Positions 1-7,921 of a stretch of DNA of 64,000 nucleotides are shown here, in pieces (within the stretch, counting starts at the first letter, position 1; each line of letters starts with the position of its first letter). Both the position numbers and the translations under genes were made by a program. The notes below the pieces were generated by a model. It worked only from the letters and a program-made list of their open reading frames with translations. It did no database searches and was not told the origin of the DNA. The stretch comes from CAVVXN01 sp963772585. Its GTDB lineage: Bacteria > Planctomycetota > PLA2 > JAEUHO01. Where the stretch lies: positions 1 to 64,000 of the forward strand of contig CAVYXV010000010.1 of the NCBI GenBank assembly GCA_963772585.1, written 5' to 3'.

Positions 1-10
1 TGGCCTCTCT

Positions 11-1186
11 GTGGAACTGCGCTCCGACGGGGTGTCACGGAGCGCCATGACAACGGCGACGGGCGAGGTCGCGCTCCCGGAGGAGCTGCGCCAAGTCTCT
101 GAGGTCGTATCGACTTCCGAGGCGTGGGCCATTTGCGGCGGCCAAACCGCCGACGCGGATACTGACATCTGGGCCTACCGTTACGTCAGAGTCCGCGGGG
201 TCGTGCGCGCCATCGGCGCGGAGTTCGATGGAGCGACGGCGAGGAGTCTATCGCTGGATGTCGTGTTGGCTGGCATTCCGGGTGCCGACGTATTCCAACC
301 CAGTCCGTTCCCGTGGAACCGAGATGGCAGGAGGCTGCTCACGTCCCTCGCCGAGCTATCAGGAGCTCCGGAGGCAGACGGGTCATTCGAGTTCAAGGTC
401 CCGGCGTGCAAGGGGCTGGTCGTGCGGTGCCGGGGTGAAGGTTGGTGTCCGGCTTGGAGCGACATTCCTGTTCCGCAACCCAGCCAGGACGAGGTTTCCG
501 TGCGGATCGACCTACACCGGAGACCCGTAATGAAGGGACGAGTCGTCCTCGAGCCGGGCGCCGGGCCCCAGCGCTCCGTGATGAGGGCGAACGTGCTGCT
601 CCGGTTTCCTGCGAAGGGCTTCGATCCAGAGCGCGGAAGGCTTTATGGGGAGTCCCTTGGACTTACGGTTGATAAGGATGGTGCCTCCCTCCAGCTCGTA
701 CTTCCGGTCGCGTTGTCACAGGCGGGAGAGTTCGCGGTGCCGATCCCGGTCTACGGCGCGGAGGTCCAGCTGACAGTCCACGCCCCCGGGCACGCGCCGG
801 CGCATGCCTACTTCCCCGGAGTTGGTGACCACATAGGGGGCATTGAGATAGCGCCCCGCGTAGTGCGATCACCGCCGGGGATCGTTTTCCAGGTGTCCGG
901 AACGCCAGCGCGCGAGGCGCAGGTTGCTCTGACAGACATCACGGACCCATTCCAGACTCTGGTGGAGTTTCGGCTTGATGCGGACGGTTCAATGCCAGAG
1001 AATTGGTTGGTGCGTGGGCGCAGCTATTGGATTGTGCTTATCCGAGAACTGCCCGCCGCCAAGGACGGCACGCCGACGACCGCGCACGACGACGGATTCC
1101 TGGTGTGGAATGGGGAATCGACAATTGAAGTGACCGCCCTCGGTCAGGACTTCGATGCGGCGAGGCGCGGCGAGTCGGGCCGGTAG
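11..1186 (+). CDS. hypothetical protein, possibly 5'-truncated by window edge
   Basis: I do not recognise a family. The protein (391 residues from a GTG at 11) is rich in beta-type segments with alternating hydrophobics and glycines, like large extracellular proteins of planctomycetes that carry carboxypeptidase-regulatory-like repeats, but no domain can be assigned firmly. No stop codon lies between base 2 and the GTG, so the gene may begin outside the window. An internal ATG at 49 is an alternative start. Codon use is high-GC and balanced, which supports a real gene. It ends in TAG and is followed by about 760 bases without a convincing gene. Confidence 0.6.
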   Translation: MELRSDGVSRSAMTTATGEVALPEELRQVSEVVSTSEAWAICGGQTADADTDIWAYRYVRVRGVVRAIGAEFDGATARSLSLDVVLAGIPGADVFQPSPFPWNRDGRRLLTSLAELSGAPEADGSFEFKVPACKGLVVRCRGEGWCPAWSDIPVPQPSQDEVSVRIDLHRRPVMKGRVVLEPGAGPQRSVMRANVLLRFPAKGFDPERGRLYGESLGLTVDKDGASLQLVLPVALSQAGEFAVPIPVYGAEVQLTVHAPGHAPAHAYFPGVGDHIGGIEIAPRVVRSPPGIVFQVSGTPAREAQVALTDITDPFQTLVEFRLDADGSMPENWLVRGRSYWIVLIRELPAAKDGTPTTAHDDGFLVWNGESTIEVTALGQDFDAARRGESGR

Positions 1187-1950
1187 ATGATGTGCAACTT
1201 GCGTGTGCCGGCTCTCTCAGTCGAGCCATGAGGCTGCGTTGACGATCGCAGGTAGGTGGCTAGGATGTGTCTGTGGCGCACGGCGGGGCACGAGCCCCGC
1301 CAGAACCTGCACATGCCACATCTTCCCGGCCCTCGGTCGGTGGCCCTCGTCGATTAGCGTCCGGGCCAGCGCCAGCCGTCTCCGCCCTCACCTCCGCGAT
1401 CGCATCGGCGGCGTACTGGGGCGGGAACTCACCCAGGCGGACTAGCACGTCGGTGAACAGAAGGCATCGGAATGTTGTCGGTTGTTGGGAAACGCCTGAT
1501 TCTGGCTGCGTCACGTGCTTTCGGCGCAAGGCCGAGTTGGGCAAGGATGGCCGCGGCGCTCAGGGGCTGCCCGCTGGGCGTCGTAGTTCTGGCCTCGGCG
1601 TGCGGCACCGGGAGGAGTTGCCAGACGCCGTCGGGCTGTCCCGCGCGCCACGGGCGGTGGGCCACGAGGCCGAGCTCGAGCACGCAGTCGAGTCCACGAT
1701 CGACGTCGCGCCTGGCAATCCTAGAGGGTGTCGCCATGTTCCGCGCCCTGTGAAGGTTCCACCTTTAGGTGAAGGAAGAACCTCTGCGTACCGCCCCCCG
1801 CAGAGCCCCATTTCATGGGCTCTGTAGCCCATCGGTGCCTACTTCACCGGGATCCTGAACCTCCACAGCCCGCAGACCCCGCGTACGGGGGCAGGCATGT
1901 CCTTGCGGCCAGGGGCTCATCCTGGAGACTGGACCGCAGAGGAGACATCG
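1187..1950. other. gene-poor stretch with possible decayed minus-strand fragments
   Basis: No convincing intact gene. On the minus strand, 1737-1530 reads like the start of a small winged-helix-type protein (ATG at 1737, phrases such as LELGLVAHRPWR) and a second frame nearer 1460-1300 continues with protein-like sequence (VLVRLGEFPPQYAADAI). Together they could be one frameshifted remnant. Two short hairpins follow: GGTTC/GAACC with nested CACCT/AGGTG at 1755-1782, and CAGAGCCC/GGGCTCTG at 1801-1824. The second lies about 130 bp upstream of the next gene and could terminate transcription from the left, though no T-tract follows. Confidence 0.35.
1753..1765 (+). repeat. 13-bp direct repeat, left copy
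   Basis: AAGGTTCCACCTT occurs here and identically at 2969-2981, bracketing the sulfatase-modifying-factor-like gene. The left copy sits inside a hairpin (1755-1782). It could be a target-site duplication from an old insertion, a regulatory motif or chance. Confidence 0.5.
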
Positions 1951-2871
1951 ATGCGCTGGCTCGTGCTGCTTGTGTTCATCGCCGCCCTCGCGGTCCTCCT
2001 CACCGTCTGCGGCCAGCCCGAGTCGTCGGAACCTGCGCCGGACATTCCGGAGTGGGCCCACGTCGCCCCACAGCAGATCGCGGAGGCGAAGAAGCACGGC
2101 GTTCCCGTCGCCTTCGAGAACGACCTTGGCATGCGCTTCGTGCTGATCCCGGAGGGTCGGTTCGTGATGGGGTCGCCGGAGGACGAAGAGGGGCGAATAA
2201 ATCACGAGACACAGCACGAGGTGACGATCTCGAAGCCATTCTACATGCAGATCACAGAGGTGACGAACGGGGAGTATCGGAAGTACAAGCCGGACCACCA
2301 GAGCGGCGCGCACGACGGCCACTCGCTGGATGGTGAGAACCAGCCTGTGGTGGAGGTGAGCTGGGAGGACGCGGAGGCGTTTGCGGCGTGGCTGGGGAAG
2401 CAGGATCCCTCACGGAGCTATCGGTTGCCGACGGAGGCCGAGTGGGAGCACGCGTGCCGTGCGGGGACGCGCACGGCCTACGCGTGGGGTGACGACGCGG
2501 CCGAGGGCTGGCGACATGCGAATGCGAACGATCCGATGACCAAGGAGGCGTTCGGATTCCCTTGGGACGGATGGCCGCGGGATGACGGGCACCGGGTGAC
2601 GGCGCCGGTGGCCAGTTACCCGACGAACGTATGGGGTCTCTACGACCTCTCGGGAAACGTGTCGGAGTGGTGCTCGGACTGGTACGGGGAGTACGCGAGG
2701 GGACGGGCAACGGATCCGACGGGACCGGCGAGCGGCGCTTGGCGCGTTCTTCGCGGCGGGTCGTGGTACAACTACCCGGGGGACGTCCGTTCCGCGTATC
2801 GCAGCAGGGACGACCCCGACTTCCGGTTCCTCAGCGGCGGCCTTCGGTTGGTCGCCTCCGTCGCCCAATGA
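1951..2871 (+). CDS. formylglycine-generating-enzyme-like (SUMF1/PvdO family) lipoprotein
   Basis: This is a 306-residue secreted protein. The N-terminus is a signal peptide ending in a lipobox-like LTVC (Cys20), so it is probably a lipoprotein. Residues ~58-304 form an FGE/SUMF1-type fold: FVLIPEGRFVMGSP opening, VSWEDAEAFAAWL, YRLPTEAEWEHACRAGT, LSGNVSEWCSDWY, then WRVLRGGSW and a final GLRLV. The family includes true formylglycine-generating enzymes and also non-catalytic or other-function members (PvdO, EgtB-like). The paired catalytic cysteines of aerobic FGE are not obvious here, so sulfatase activation is not shown. No sulfatase lies nearby. The start is chosen at ATG 1951 because GAGGAGA precedes it. 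It is flanked by 13-bp direct repeats. Confidence 0.88.
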   Translation: MRWLVLLVFIAALAVLLTVCGQPESSEPAPDIPEWAHVAPQQIAEAKKHGVPVAFENDLGMRFVLIPEGRFVMGSPEDEEGRINHETQHEVTISKPFYMQITEVTNGEYRKYKPDHQSGAHDGHSLDGENQPVVEVSWEDAEAFAAWLGKQDPSRSYRLPTEAEWEHACRAGTRTAYAWGDDAAEGWRHANANDPMTKEAFGFPWDGWPRDDGHRVTAPVASYPTNVWGLYDLSGNVSEWCSDWYGEYARGRATDPTGPASGAWRVLRGGSWYNYPGDVRSAYRSRDDPDFRFLSGGLRLVASVAQ

Positions 2872-3182
2872 AGGGGTGGGATGCGAGGGGAGGGCCGGGG
2901 GGGGGTCCAGCGCGCCGTCCCCGACGCGGCGCGGGGGCTACCTCTGGGCAGGCGAGCCGGTGTCACACAAGGTTCCACCTTCCTACGTGACAGAGAACCG
3001 TCGCGCCTGACGCGAAGGACGCTGATCCCCCGTGGGCCCTGATTACGGGCCCTCAAGGGCGCCCCGTTCGCTGCCGCCGACGCGAAGCGACAGTAGTGAC
3101 CTACCCCGTCCGCACTCGCCAGCAGCCTCGCCGGCGCCCCACCGCGCCTCCACCTTGCAGCTGCGCGACACGCGCTGGCGGG
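2872..3182. other. intergenic, no gene seen
   Basis: About 310 bases with no supported coding sequence. It contains the right copy of the 13-bp repeat at 2969-2981 and low-complexity G-rich sequence around 2880-2930. Confidence 0.5.
2969..2981 (+). repeat. 13-bp direct repeat, right copy
   Basis: Identical AAGGTTCCACCTT to 1753-1765, located about 100 bp after the stop of the SUMF1-like gene. Confidence 0.5.
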
Positions 3183-3416
3183 CTAGAACCAGCCTCGAGG
3201 TTCCTCGTACCGCCGCGCGCACTCCAGCGTGCCAGCGATGAGGGCGACCCTGTCCCACCATTTGAGCCAGATCGCGTCAGGGTGATGCTCCATGGTCCAG
3301 CGATACGCTTCGCCATAGCCCTTGTGCCGCTTGGGCGAGAGAAAGGGGGTCATCGCCTCCGGCGATACCAGGTTGCCCTTGAAGCCGCGAAGCGGCACCT
3401 CGATCCAGCGCAGCAC
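3183..3416 (-). CDS. orphan 77-residue protein or C-terminal gene fragment
   Basis: I do not recognise it. From a GTG at 3416 it encodes 77 residues with a natural composition (many Trp, Tyr, Arg and Glu; for example YRWTMEHHPDAIWLKWWDRV), unlike shadow frames of this genome. The frame stays open upstream for about 12 more codons, to a TGA close to the left end of the IS21 element. The gene may therefore be a 3' remnant of a longer gene interrupted or truncated near the insertion. No signal peptide or motif is visible. Confidence 0.4.
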   Translation of the reverse strand: MLRWIEVPLRGFKGNLVSPEAMTPFLSPKRHKGYGEAYRWTMEHHPDAIWLKWWDRVALIAGTLECARRYEEPRGWF

Positions 3417-3473
3417 GCGCCCGACGCGTCGGAAGGCGCCGATTGCCCGACGTCAACTACAGAGTTGCGTGAA

Positions 3474-3492
3474 CGACAACTATGCGTGTGCA
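3474..3492 (-). repeat. IS21 terminal repeat, istB side
   Basis: Read on the minus strand this is TGCACACGCATAGTTGTCG, the inverted counterpart of the repeats at 5952-6128. It probably forms the transposase-binding site at this end. Confidence 0.7.
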
Positions 3493-3507
3493 TGCCTCTG
3501 GGGGGGT

Positions 3508-3576
3508 TCAGGGGGGGGACCCCCCCCTGATGCCCTGCGGGCTGAAAGCCCGCTCCGCGCCCCCCATGGGGGGCGC
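3508..3576. terminator. three consecutive hairpins downstream of istB
   Basis: Three perfect inverted repeats lie between istB (stop at 3604) and the left end: TCA-G8 / C8-TGA with a one-base loop (3508-3530), GCGGGCT/AGCCCGC (3537-3553) and a 20-bp palindrome of GCGCCCCCC paired with its complement (3557-3576). They are well placed to stop istAB transcripts or to block read-in from outside. No T-run follows. Confidence 0.5.
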
Positions 3577-3603
3577 GCGCACGGCACTTGGTTTGCAGCA
3601 CTT

Positions 3604-4398
3604 CTACTTCTCCTCTTCTAGGTCCTGGGGGGTTCTCGTGGTCTTCCGGTTGCGGCGCTTGGCCTCCTCCTCCCTGTAGCTCGATCCCGTGAGCTCGAGG
3701 ATCGTCGCGTGGTGCACGAGCCGGTCGATGGCGCATGCCGTCGTCATCGGGTCCTTGAAGATCTTCTCCCACTGCGAGAACACGAGGTTGCTGGTGATCA
3801 TCACGCTGCGGCGCTCGTAGCGCGCCGAGAGGAACGTGAACAGCACCTCGATCTCCTCGCGATCCTGCTGCACGTAGCCGATGTCATCGATCAGCACCGC
3901 CTCGAAGCCATCGAGGCGCCTGATCACCCGTTCCAGTTCCAACTCACGCTTGGCGATCAGGAGTCGCTGCACGAGCTTGAAGGCGGGGAGGAAGAGCACC
4001 GAGCGGCCCTGGCGCACGAGTTCGTGGCCCACGGCACACAAGGCGTGGGTCTTGCCGCGGCCGGGAAGACCGAAGGCCAGCACGTTCTCGCCGTGCTCGA
4101 GGAAGCTTCCCGCGTAGAGCGTGCTCAGCTGCTTGCGCACCTTCGCGGTCAACTTCGAGGTGTCCAGCGTCTCCTTCGTCTTCTCCAGGGGCAAGCCGCT
4201 CTGTCGAAGCAGCCGCTCGATCCGACGCTCCTGCCGATCGGCCACCTCGCGCTCGCACAGCTCGGCGAGGAAGCGCTCGTAGCTCCAGCCCTCCTCCGTC
4301 GCAAGGCGAGCCACCTCCTCCGAGTCCAGGGCGAACGACGGCAGCTTCAGGGTCTTGAGGAACAGCCTCAGCCGTTCCCTGTCGCCCGAGCGACTCAT
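3604..4398 (-). CDS. istB: IS21 helper ATPase IstB
   Basis: This 264-residue AAA+ ATPase assists the IstA transposase in target selection and strand transfer. Walker A is GLPGRGKTH (around residue 109) and Walker B is AVLIDDIGY (around 168). A sensor-like ITSN follows at ~201, and the basic C-terminal tail is typical of IstB. Length matches the family (250-270). The ATG overlaps the istA stop as ATGA (4395-4398), so translation is coupled. The gene appears intact. Confidence 0.95.
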   Translation of the reverse strand: MSRSGDRERLRLFLKTLKLPSFALDSEEVARLATEEGWSYERFLAELCEREVADRQERRIERLLRQSGLPLEKTKETLDTSKLTAKVRKQLSTLYAGSFLEHGENVLAFGLPGRGKTHALCAVGHELVRQGRSVLFLPAFKLVQRLLIAKRELELERVIRRLDGFEAVLIDDIGYVQQDREEIEVLFTFLSARYERRSVMITSNLVFSQWEKIFKDPMTTACAIDRLVHHATILELTGSSYREEEAKRRNRKTTRTPQDLEEEK

Positions 4399-5879
4399 CG
4401 GGCCACCTCCTCGCTGGCCTCGGGCGTGAGATCGTCGTACGAACTCAGGTCCACCTCGGCAGCCGCCACCGCGGGCACGCAGGGTCGCTCGCTCTTCAGC
4501 TCCCTCACGACCTCGTCGAGCCGGGGCAGGACCCCCGTGTCGAGGAGCCTGCGTACCGCAGCCTCCACCGGTCCCTGGCCCGTGTCCTGAGCACGCTTGA
4601 GGACCTGCAGGTAGTTCGTGTCAGCCGACCACGTCGCCAGCGAGGCGTCCAGCCGTTCCCAGGCCTCCCGGAAGGTCGACGTCGGGAAGAGCGCGTCCCG
4701 GTAGCGGTAGCGCCGGAACGCGCCCGGCTTCTTCACCATCCACCCGATCACGTGACGCCAGTTCACGTTGTGGGCGCCCCGCCCTCGCACGCGCTCCAGC
4801 GTGACCTGGTGCTGGCCGCCGAGGTACACCTTCACGCGCGTCTCGTGGACGTGGACGCGAACCCTCTCCCCGATCAGCCTCGCAGGCACCGAGTACGTAC
4901 AACTCTTGGCCCGGATCGTGCTCCCACTGCCGACGCGCACGTCAACCACCTTGTAGTCGGGGAGCCGCCGTACCCCCAGGGGCCGCATCACCGCAAGCTC
5001 CTCGGCCAGCCGCGTGCTCCGGCCGCGATTGCCCTTGCGAAGCACGGCCTGGAGCCACGCCTCGTACGCCGCCAGGCTCTCGAAGTCCCGGCTGCCTCGA
5101 AGCAGGAGCTCCTGCTCGAGGTGACGCTTGAGCGCTCCGTTCATCGCCTCGATCGAGCCGTTCTGCTCCTTCCTGCCCACCTCCGTGGTGCGGGGCGACA
5201 TCCCCAGGTGGCGCATCAGCGCCTCGTACTCGTCGTTGAAGACCCACGCCGAGTCCACGAGATGCGTCGCCGCGGTCGAGTGGTCGGTCTGGTGGTACTG
5301 CGGCACATGGCCCAGCTCGAACACCGCGTTCTGCACGCCTTCCGAGAGCGCCAGGATCGACTCGCTGCGGCACGGCGTTGCCCACCGCCAGTTCGAGTAC
5401 GGGAGCACCGACACGCACAACAGGTGCGGGAAGGGCTGGCCCTGGATGGTGATGCCCAACACCTTGGCGTGGGTGAAGTCCGTCTGGAGGGCCTCGCCCG
5501 GGCGGTGGGCCTGGGGGAAGAAGATCTCCTTCTCCGGTCCCTGGGTCGCTCGCCAGTGCTTGACCCGCCGCTGGAACGTCCGCAGGTGCGCGTCCTGGTA
5601 GCGCCCTGGGCGCAGGCCCTGGAGGTGCTCGAAGAGGGCCTTGGCCTCCAGGGTGGGGGCGTCGGCGAGCATCGCCACCATCGTCGGCCAGTCCTCCGCG
5701 AACGGGTCCGGCCGCGTGCGCCAGCTCCGCTCCGCCCCACGCTCCGACGGCAACGGCCCGCTGACGTACTTCCGGGCCGTGTTGCGGTGCATCCCGGCCC
5801 TCATCGCGGCCACCTCCAGGCTCCACCCCCGAGCCCTCTCGGCCCGGAGACGGAGCACTTGCTCATCCGTCGTGCGCAT
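4395..5879 (-). CDS. istA: IS21 transposase IstA
   Basis: This 494-residue DDE transposase has an N-terminal helix-turn-helix (residues ~5-40) that should bind the end repeats. The rve-type catalytic core has acidic residues visible in QTDF (Asp134), QTDH (Asp199) and a Glu near 244 in GSIEAMNG. A beta-rich C-terminal domain follows (VGSGSTIRAKSCTYSVP region). Length is normal for IstA and no frameshift is seen. The start at ATG 5879 lies about 70 bp from the nearest end repeat, so the promoter probably sits among these repeats, allowing IstA to affect its own expression. Confidence 0.95.
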   Translation of the reverse strand: MRTTDEQVLRLRAERARGWSLEVAAMRAGMHRNTARKYVSGPLPSERGAERSWRTRPDPFAEDWPTMVAMLADAPTLEAKALFEHLQGLRPGRYQDAHLRTFQRRVKHWRATQGPEKEIFFPQAHRPGEALQTDFTHAKVLGITIQGQPFPHLLCVSVLPYSNWRWATPCRSESILALSEGVQNAVFELGHVPQYHQTDHSTAATHLVDSAWVFNDEYEALMRHLGMSPRTTEVGRKEQNGSIEAMNGALKRHLEQELLLRGSRDFESLAAYEAWLQAVLRKGNRGRSTRLAEELAVMRPLGVRRLPDYKVVDVRVGSGSTIRAKSCTYSVPARLIGERVRVHVHETRVKVYLGGQHQVTLERVRGRGAHNVNWRHVIGWMVKKPGAFRRYRYRDALFPTSTFREAWERLDASLATWSADTNYLQVLKRAQDTGQGPVEAAVRRLLDTGVLPRLDEVVRELKSERPCVPAVAAAEVDLSSYDDLTPEASEEVAR

Positions 5880-5951
5880 CCAACCTGCCTCCCTGGGGAT
5901 ACAGGGAAGGCTCCGGCGCCGACCGACACCGCCCCGGCAAGGGGCCCCGAC

Positions 5952-6128
5952 TGCACAGGTGTAGTTGTCGCAGCCCGGAAATCAGGGCTCTGCGGGCGAT
6001 GCACACGAGTAGTTGTCGCCGGGTCCGGCCCCGCATGCACACGGGTAGTTGTCGTCGCCAGCTGACCTCGGGTCACTCCGCCCGGATGCACAAGTGTGGA
6101 TGACGTCGCTGCACAGGGGTAGTTGTCG
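5952..6128 (+). repeat. IS21 repeat array, istA side
   Basis: There are five direct copies of a 19-22 nt motif (TGCACA, a variable triplet, then GTAGTTGTCG) at 5952, 6000, 6036, 6087 (degenerate) and 6110, with spacings of about 36-51 bp for the first four. These are likely IstA-binding sites and the right end of the element. The outermost copy is nearly adjacent to the degenerate one. Confidence 0.75.
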
Positions 6129-6331
6129 CCGCGCAACAGGTCCAGCGCCCGCATTTCATGGGGTCCGGCCGCCCCAGCGGACGTCGGAATCCCGCTCCTG
6201 CGGACCCGAGGGCACTCGCACGGACGGCGCGCCAAGGCGCGCCGTCGAGAGCGCGCTCTGGCACGTCCCAGCAGAAGTGCTGGGACGGACGTGTACCTTT
6301 CCCTGGGGAGCGTCGTCAGGGGGCCATTAAT

Positions 6332-6408
6332 TGGCACCCCGGGCAGGACTCGAACCTGCGACCGTCGGATTAGAAATCCGATGCTCTATCCAGCTGAGCT
6401 ACCGGGGC
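6332..6408 (-). tRNA. tRNA-Arg (anticodon UCU)
   Basis: Read on the minus strand this is a full cloverleaf of 77 nt. The acceptor stem is GCCCCGG/CCGGGGT with encoded CCA, the D-arm contains AGCTCAGCTGGATAGAGC, the anticodon stem is TCGGA/TCCGA around loop TTTCTAA (anticodon TCT), and the T-arm holds GGTTCGAGTCC. It lies about 190 bp to the right of the IS21 end. Confidence 0.97.
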
Positions 6409-6496
6409 GCGGGATGGAGTCGGGGCGAGTATAGCGGGGTGCGTCCGGCGGGCGCGGAGCCGCAATGGGGGAGGGCACGCGGGAGGCCGGGTGGCG

Positions 6497-6518
6497 GCCG
6501 GCGATTCCAGGCGCCGGC
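6497..6518 (-). terminator. hairpin downstream of the peptidylprolyl isomerase gene
   Basis: GCCGGCG (6497-6503) pairs with CGCCGGC (6512-6518) across an 8-nt loop. It lies 30 bp past the stop of the minus-strand PPIase gene. No T-tract follows, so termination is a guess from position. Confidence 0.35.
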
Positions 6519-6548
6519 TCCTGGTGGGGGCGGACCGAGCGGGGCCGC

Positions 6549-7652
6549 TCAGCGGACGCGGTAGAGGACGTGGAAGCCCTGGGCGTCCTCGGCGATCTCC
6601 TGCGCCACGTGGCCGGGCGGGGTCTTCGCCAGGATGTCTTCCATCTCGGGGAAGGCGTCGCCGTTCCCGATCGTGCCGAGGGAGCCCTGGAGCGGTACGG
6701 TCAGCGTGTCGTCGCTGAACCGGCGCACGAGGTCCGCCCAGTTGGAGCCGTCGGGTGCGGCTTCCTGGAGCACCTGCTCGGCGAGCTTCTTCGCGTCTTC
6801 GTGGCTTCGTCGGAGCGAGAGCGGGCGGTCGGGGCTGTCCACGTGGCGGACCAGGATGTGGCGGGCGATGGACCGGAACAGCGGCTTCTTGCGGAGGACC
6901 GCCACGCCGCGCGGCGTCTCGAACGGCTCGTGGAACGTGCCCGGTGCGACGCCGTGCAACTTGTCGTAGAGCTCTTCCGTCGGCGGCGTGCTGCGGATCC
7001 GGCCGAGGAACGCGTCGCGGCGCGTGGGACGTTCCGCTGCGATGTCGAACCCCGCTTCCCCCAGCGTCTTCTCGCCGGCCTCGACCGCGCGGATGGCCTC
7101 GCGGGCGGCCTCGAAGGCCTCCGCCTTGGTGCGGGGGGTCGTGGTATCGACGTCGTGCCACGCCACGAAGAAGCCGTAGGCGGCGAGGGTGACCTGCGCC
7201 TCCTTCTCCCGGCCCTCGTCGAAGGTGTGACGCAGGAAGAAGTAGACGCCGTGCGGCGTGTCCACGGGATACGACGGGATGCCCGGCGGGAGCGCCTCGA
7301 TGGCCCCGTAGAAGCGTTCGTCGCCCCTGGGTCGGATGAAGCCGAGGAAACCGCCCAGCGGCTTGGACGAGGCGTCGTCGGTGTACTCCTCCGCGACGTC
7401 GGAGAACGACCGGCCGCTACGGATCTGACCGAGCACCTCGTTGGCCTTGTCGAGCGCGCGCATCGGTTGCTCGTCGTCGCGCTGCAGGAAGATCTGCGAC
7501 ATGGGGTAGAGCCACGGATCCTCGAGGTCCACGGGGCCGGCCCCGGCGGGGGTGGACGGGCCACCGCAGCCGGTGGCGAGGAACGCCACGACGAGGCCGG
7601 CGAAGACGGCGAGGATGGGGGCTCTGCGGCTCGGGTGCATGTCGAGCCTCAT
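6549..7652 (-). CDS. parvulin-type peptidylprolyl cis-trans isomerase lipoprotein
   Basis: This is a 367-residue exported folding catalyst or chaperone related to PpiC/SurA/PrsA. The N-terminal signal peptide ends in LATGC, so lipid anchoring is likely. Two PpiC-like rotamase regions are visible: residues ~55-150 (SFSDVAEEYTDD, GGFLGFI, PVDTPHGVYFFLRH) and ~255-367 (ARHILVRHV, WADLVRRFSDD, GSLGTIGNGDAFPEME, GFHVLYRVR). It probably assists folding of secreted proteins outside the cytoplasmic membrane. ATG 7640 is an alternative start. It lies between two tRNA genes. Confidence 0.88.
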   Translation of the reverse strand: MRLDMHPSRRAPILAVFAGLVVAFLATGCGGPSTPAGAGPVDLEDPWLYPMSQIFLQRDDEQPMRALDKANEVLGQIRSGRSFSDVAEEYTDDASSKPLGGFLGFIRPRGDERFYGAIEALPPGIPSYPVDTPHGVYFFLRHTFDEGREKEAQVTLAAYGFFVAWHDVDTTTPRTKAEAFEAAREAIRAVEAGEKTLGEAGFDIAAERPTRRDAFLGRIRSTPPTEELYDKLHGVAPGTFHEPFETPRGVAVLRKKPLFRSIARHILVRHVDSPDRPLSLRRSHEDAKKLAEQVLQEAAPDGSNWADLVRRFSDDTLTVPLQGSLGTIGNGDAFPEMEDILAKTPPGHVAQEIAEDAQGFHVLYRVR

Positions 7653-7721
7653 GGTAGGCTCCTCGCGGTGGCCCGGAACAGGCTGCCCCGGGGCCCGTTA
7701 CGGGGCCGCGGCGTTTCGGCT

Positions 7722-7796
7722 CGGGGAGTACCTCAGCGGTAGAGGGGAAGCTTTGGGAGCTTCCAGTCGTGGGTTCGAATCCCATCTCCCCGACCA
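7722..7796 (+). tRNA. tRNA-Pro (anticodon GGG)
   Basis: A 75-nt cloverleaf. Acceptor stem CGGGGAG/CTCCCCG with discriminator A and encoded CCA; anticodon stem GAAGC/GCTTC with loop TTTGGGA (anticodon GGG); T-arm GGGTTCGAATCCC. The C1-G72 pair is typical of bacterial tRNA-Pro. It is transcribed away from the PPIase gene. Confidence 0.97.
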
Positions 7797-7842
7797 CTCC
7801 CTTCGATGCCGTGATCCCGCGAGGCCCCCACGGACAAAGAGA

Positions 7843-7868
7843 GACGGCCGCCCGAGCGGGCGGCCGTC
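7843..7868. terminator. strong bidirectional hairpin between tRNA-Pro and a lipoprotein gene
   Basis: GACGGCCGCCCG (7843-7854) pairs perfectly with CGGGCGGCCGTC (7857-7868) across two bases. It sits 46 bp after tRNA-Pro and 53 bp after the stop of the convergent minus-strand gene at 7922, so it can terminate both. Confidence 0.7.
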
Positions 7869-7921
7869 CTGTGCGTCAGTGCCTGGGAATCTCTGCGATG
7901 GTCAGCGAACCTCGTCCGCCC

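Larger units (their letters stand above)
3463..6138 (-). mobile_element. IS21-family insertion sequence (istA-istB) with repeated end sequences
   Basis: The element holds two overlapping minus-strand genes, istA (transposase) and istB (ATPase helper). The ends are marked by copies of a ~19-nt sequence of the form TGCACANNNGTAGTTGTCG: five on the istA-upstream side (5952-5970, 6000-6018, 6036-6054, a degenerate one at 6087-6108, and 6110-6128) and one inverted copy on the istB side (3474-3492, read on the minus strand). Multiple end repeats are characteristic of IS21. Outer limits are estimated from a weak shared TTGCG outside the terminal copies. No target-site duplication is evident. Both genes look intact, so the element could be active. 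Confidence 0.85.

Noticed and set aside
6139..6331. Second mobile element or IS flank duplication right of the IS21 element
   Set aside because: No transposase, no inverted repeat and no target duplication matching the left flank could be found.
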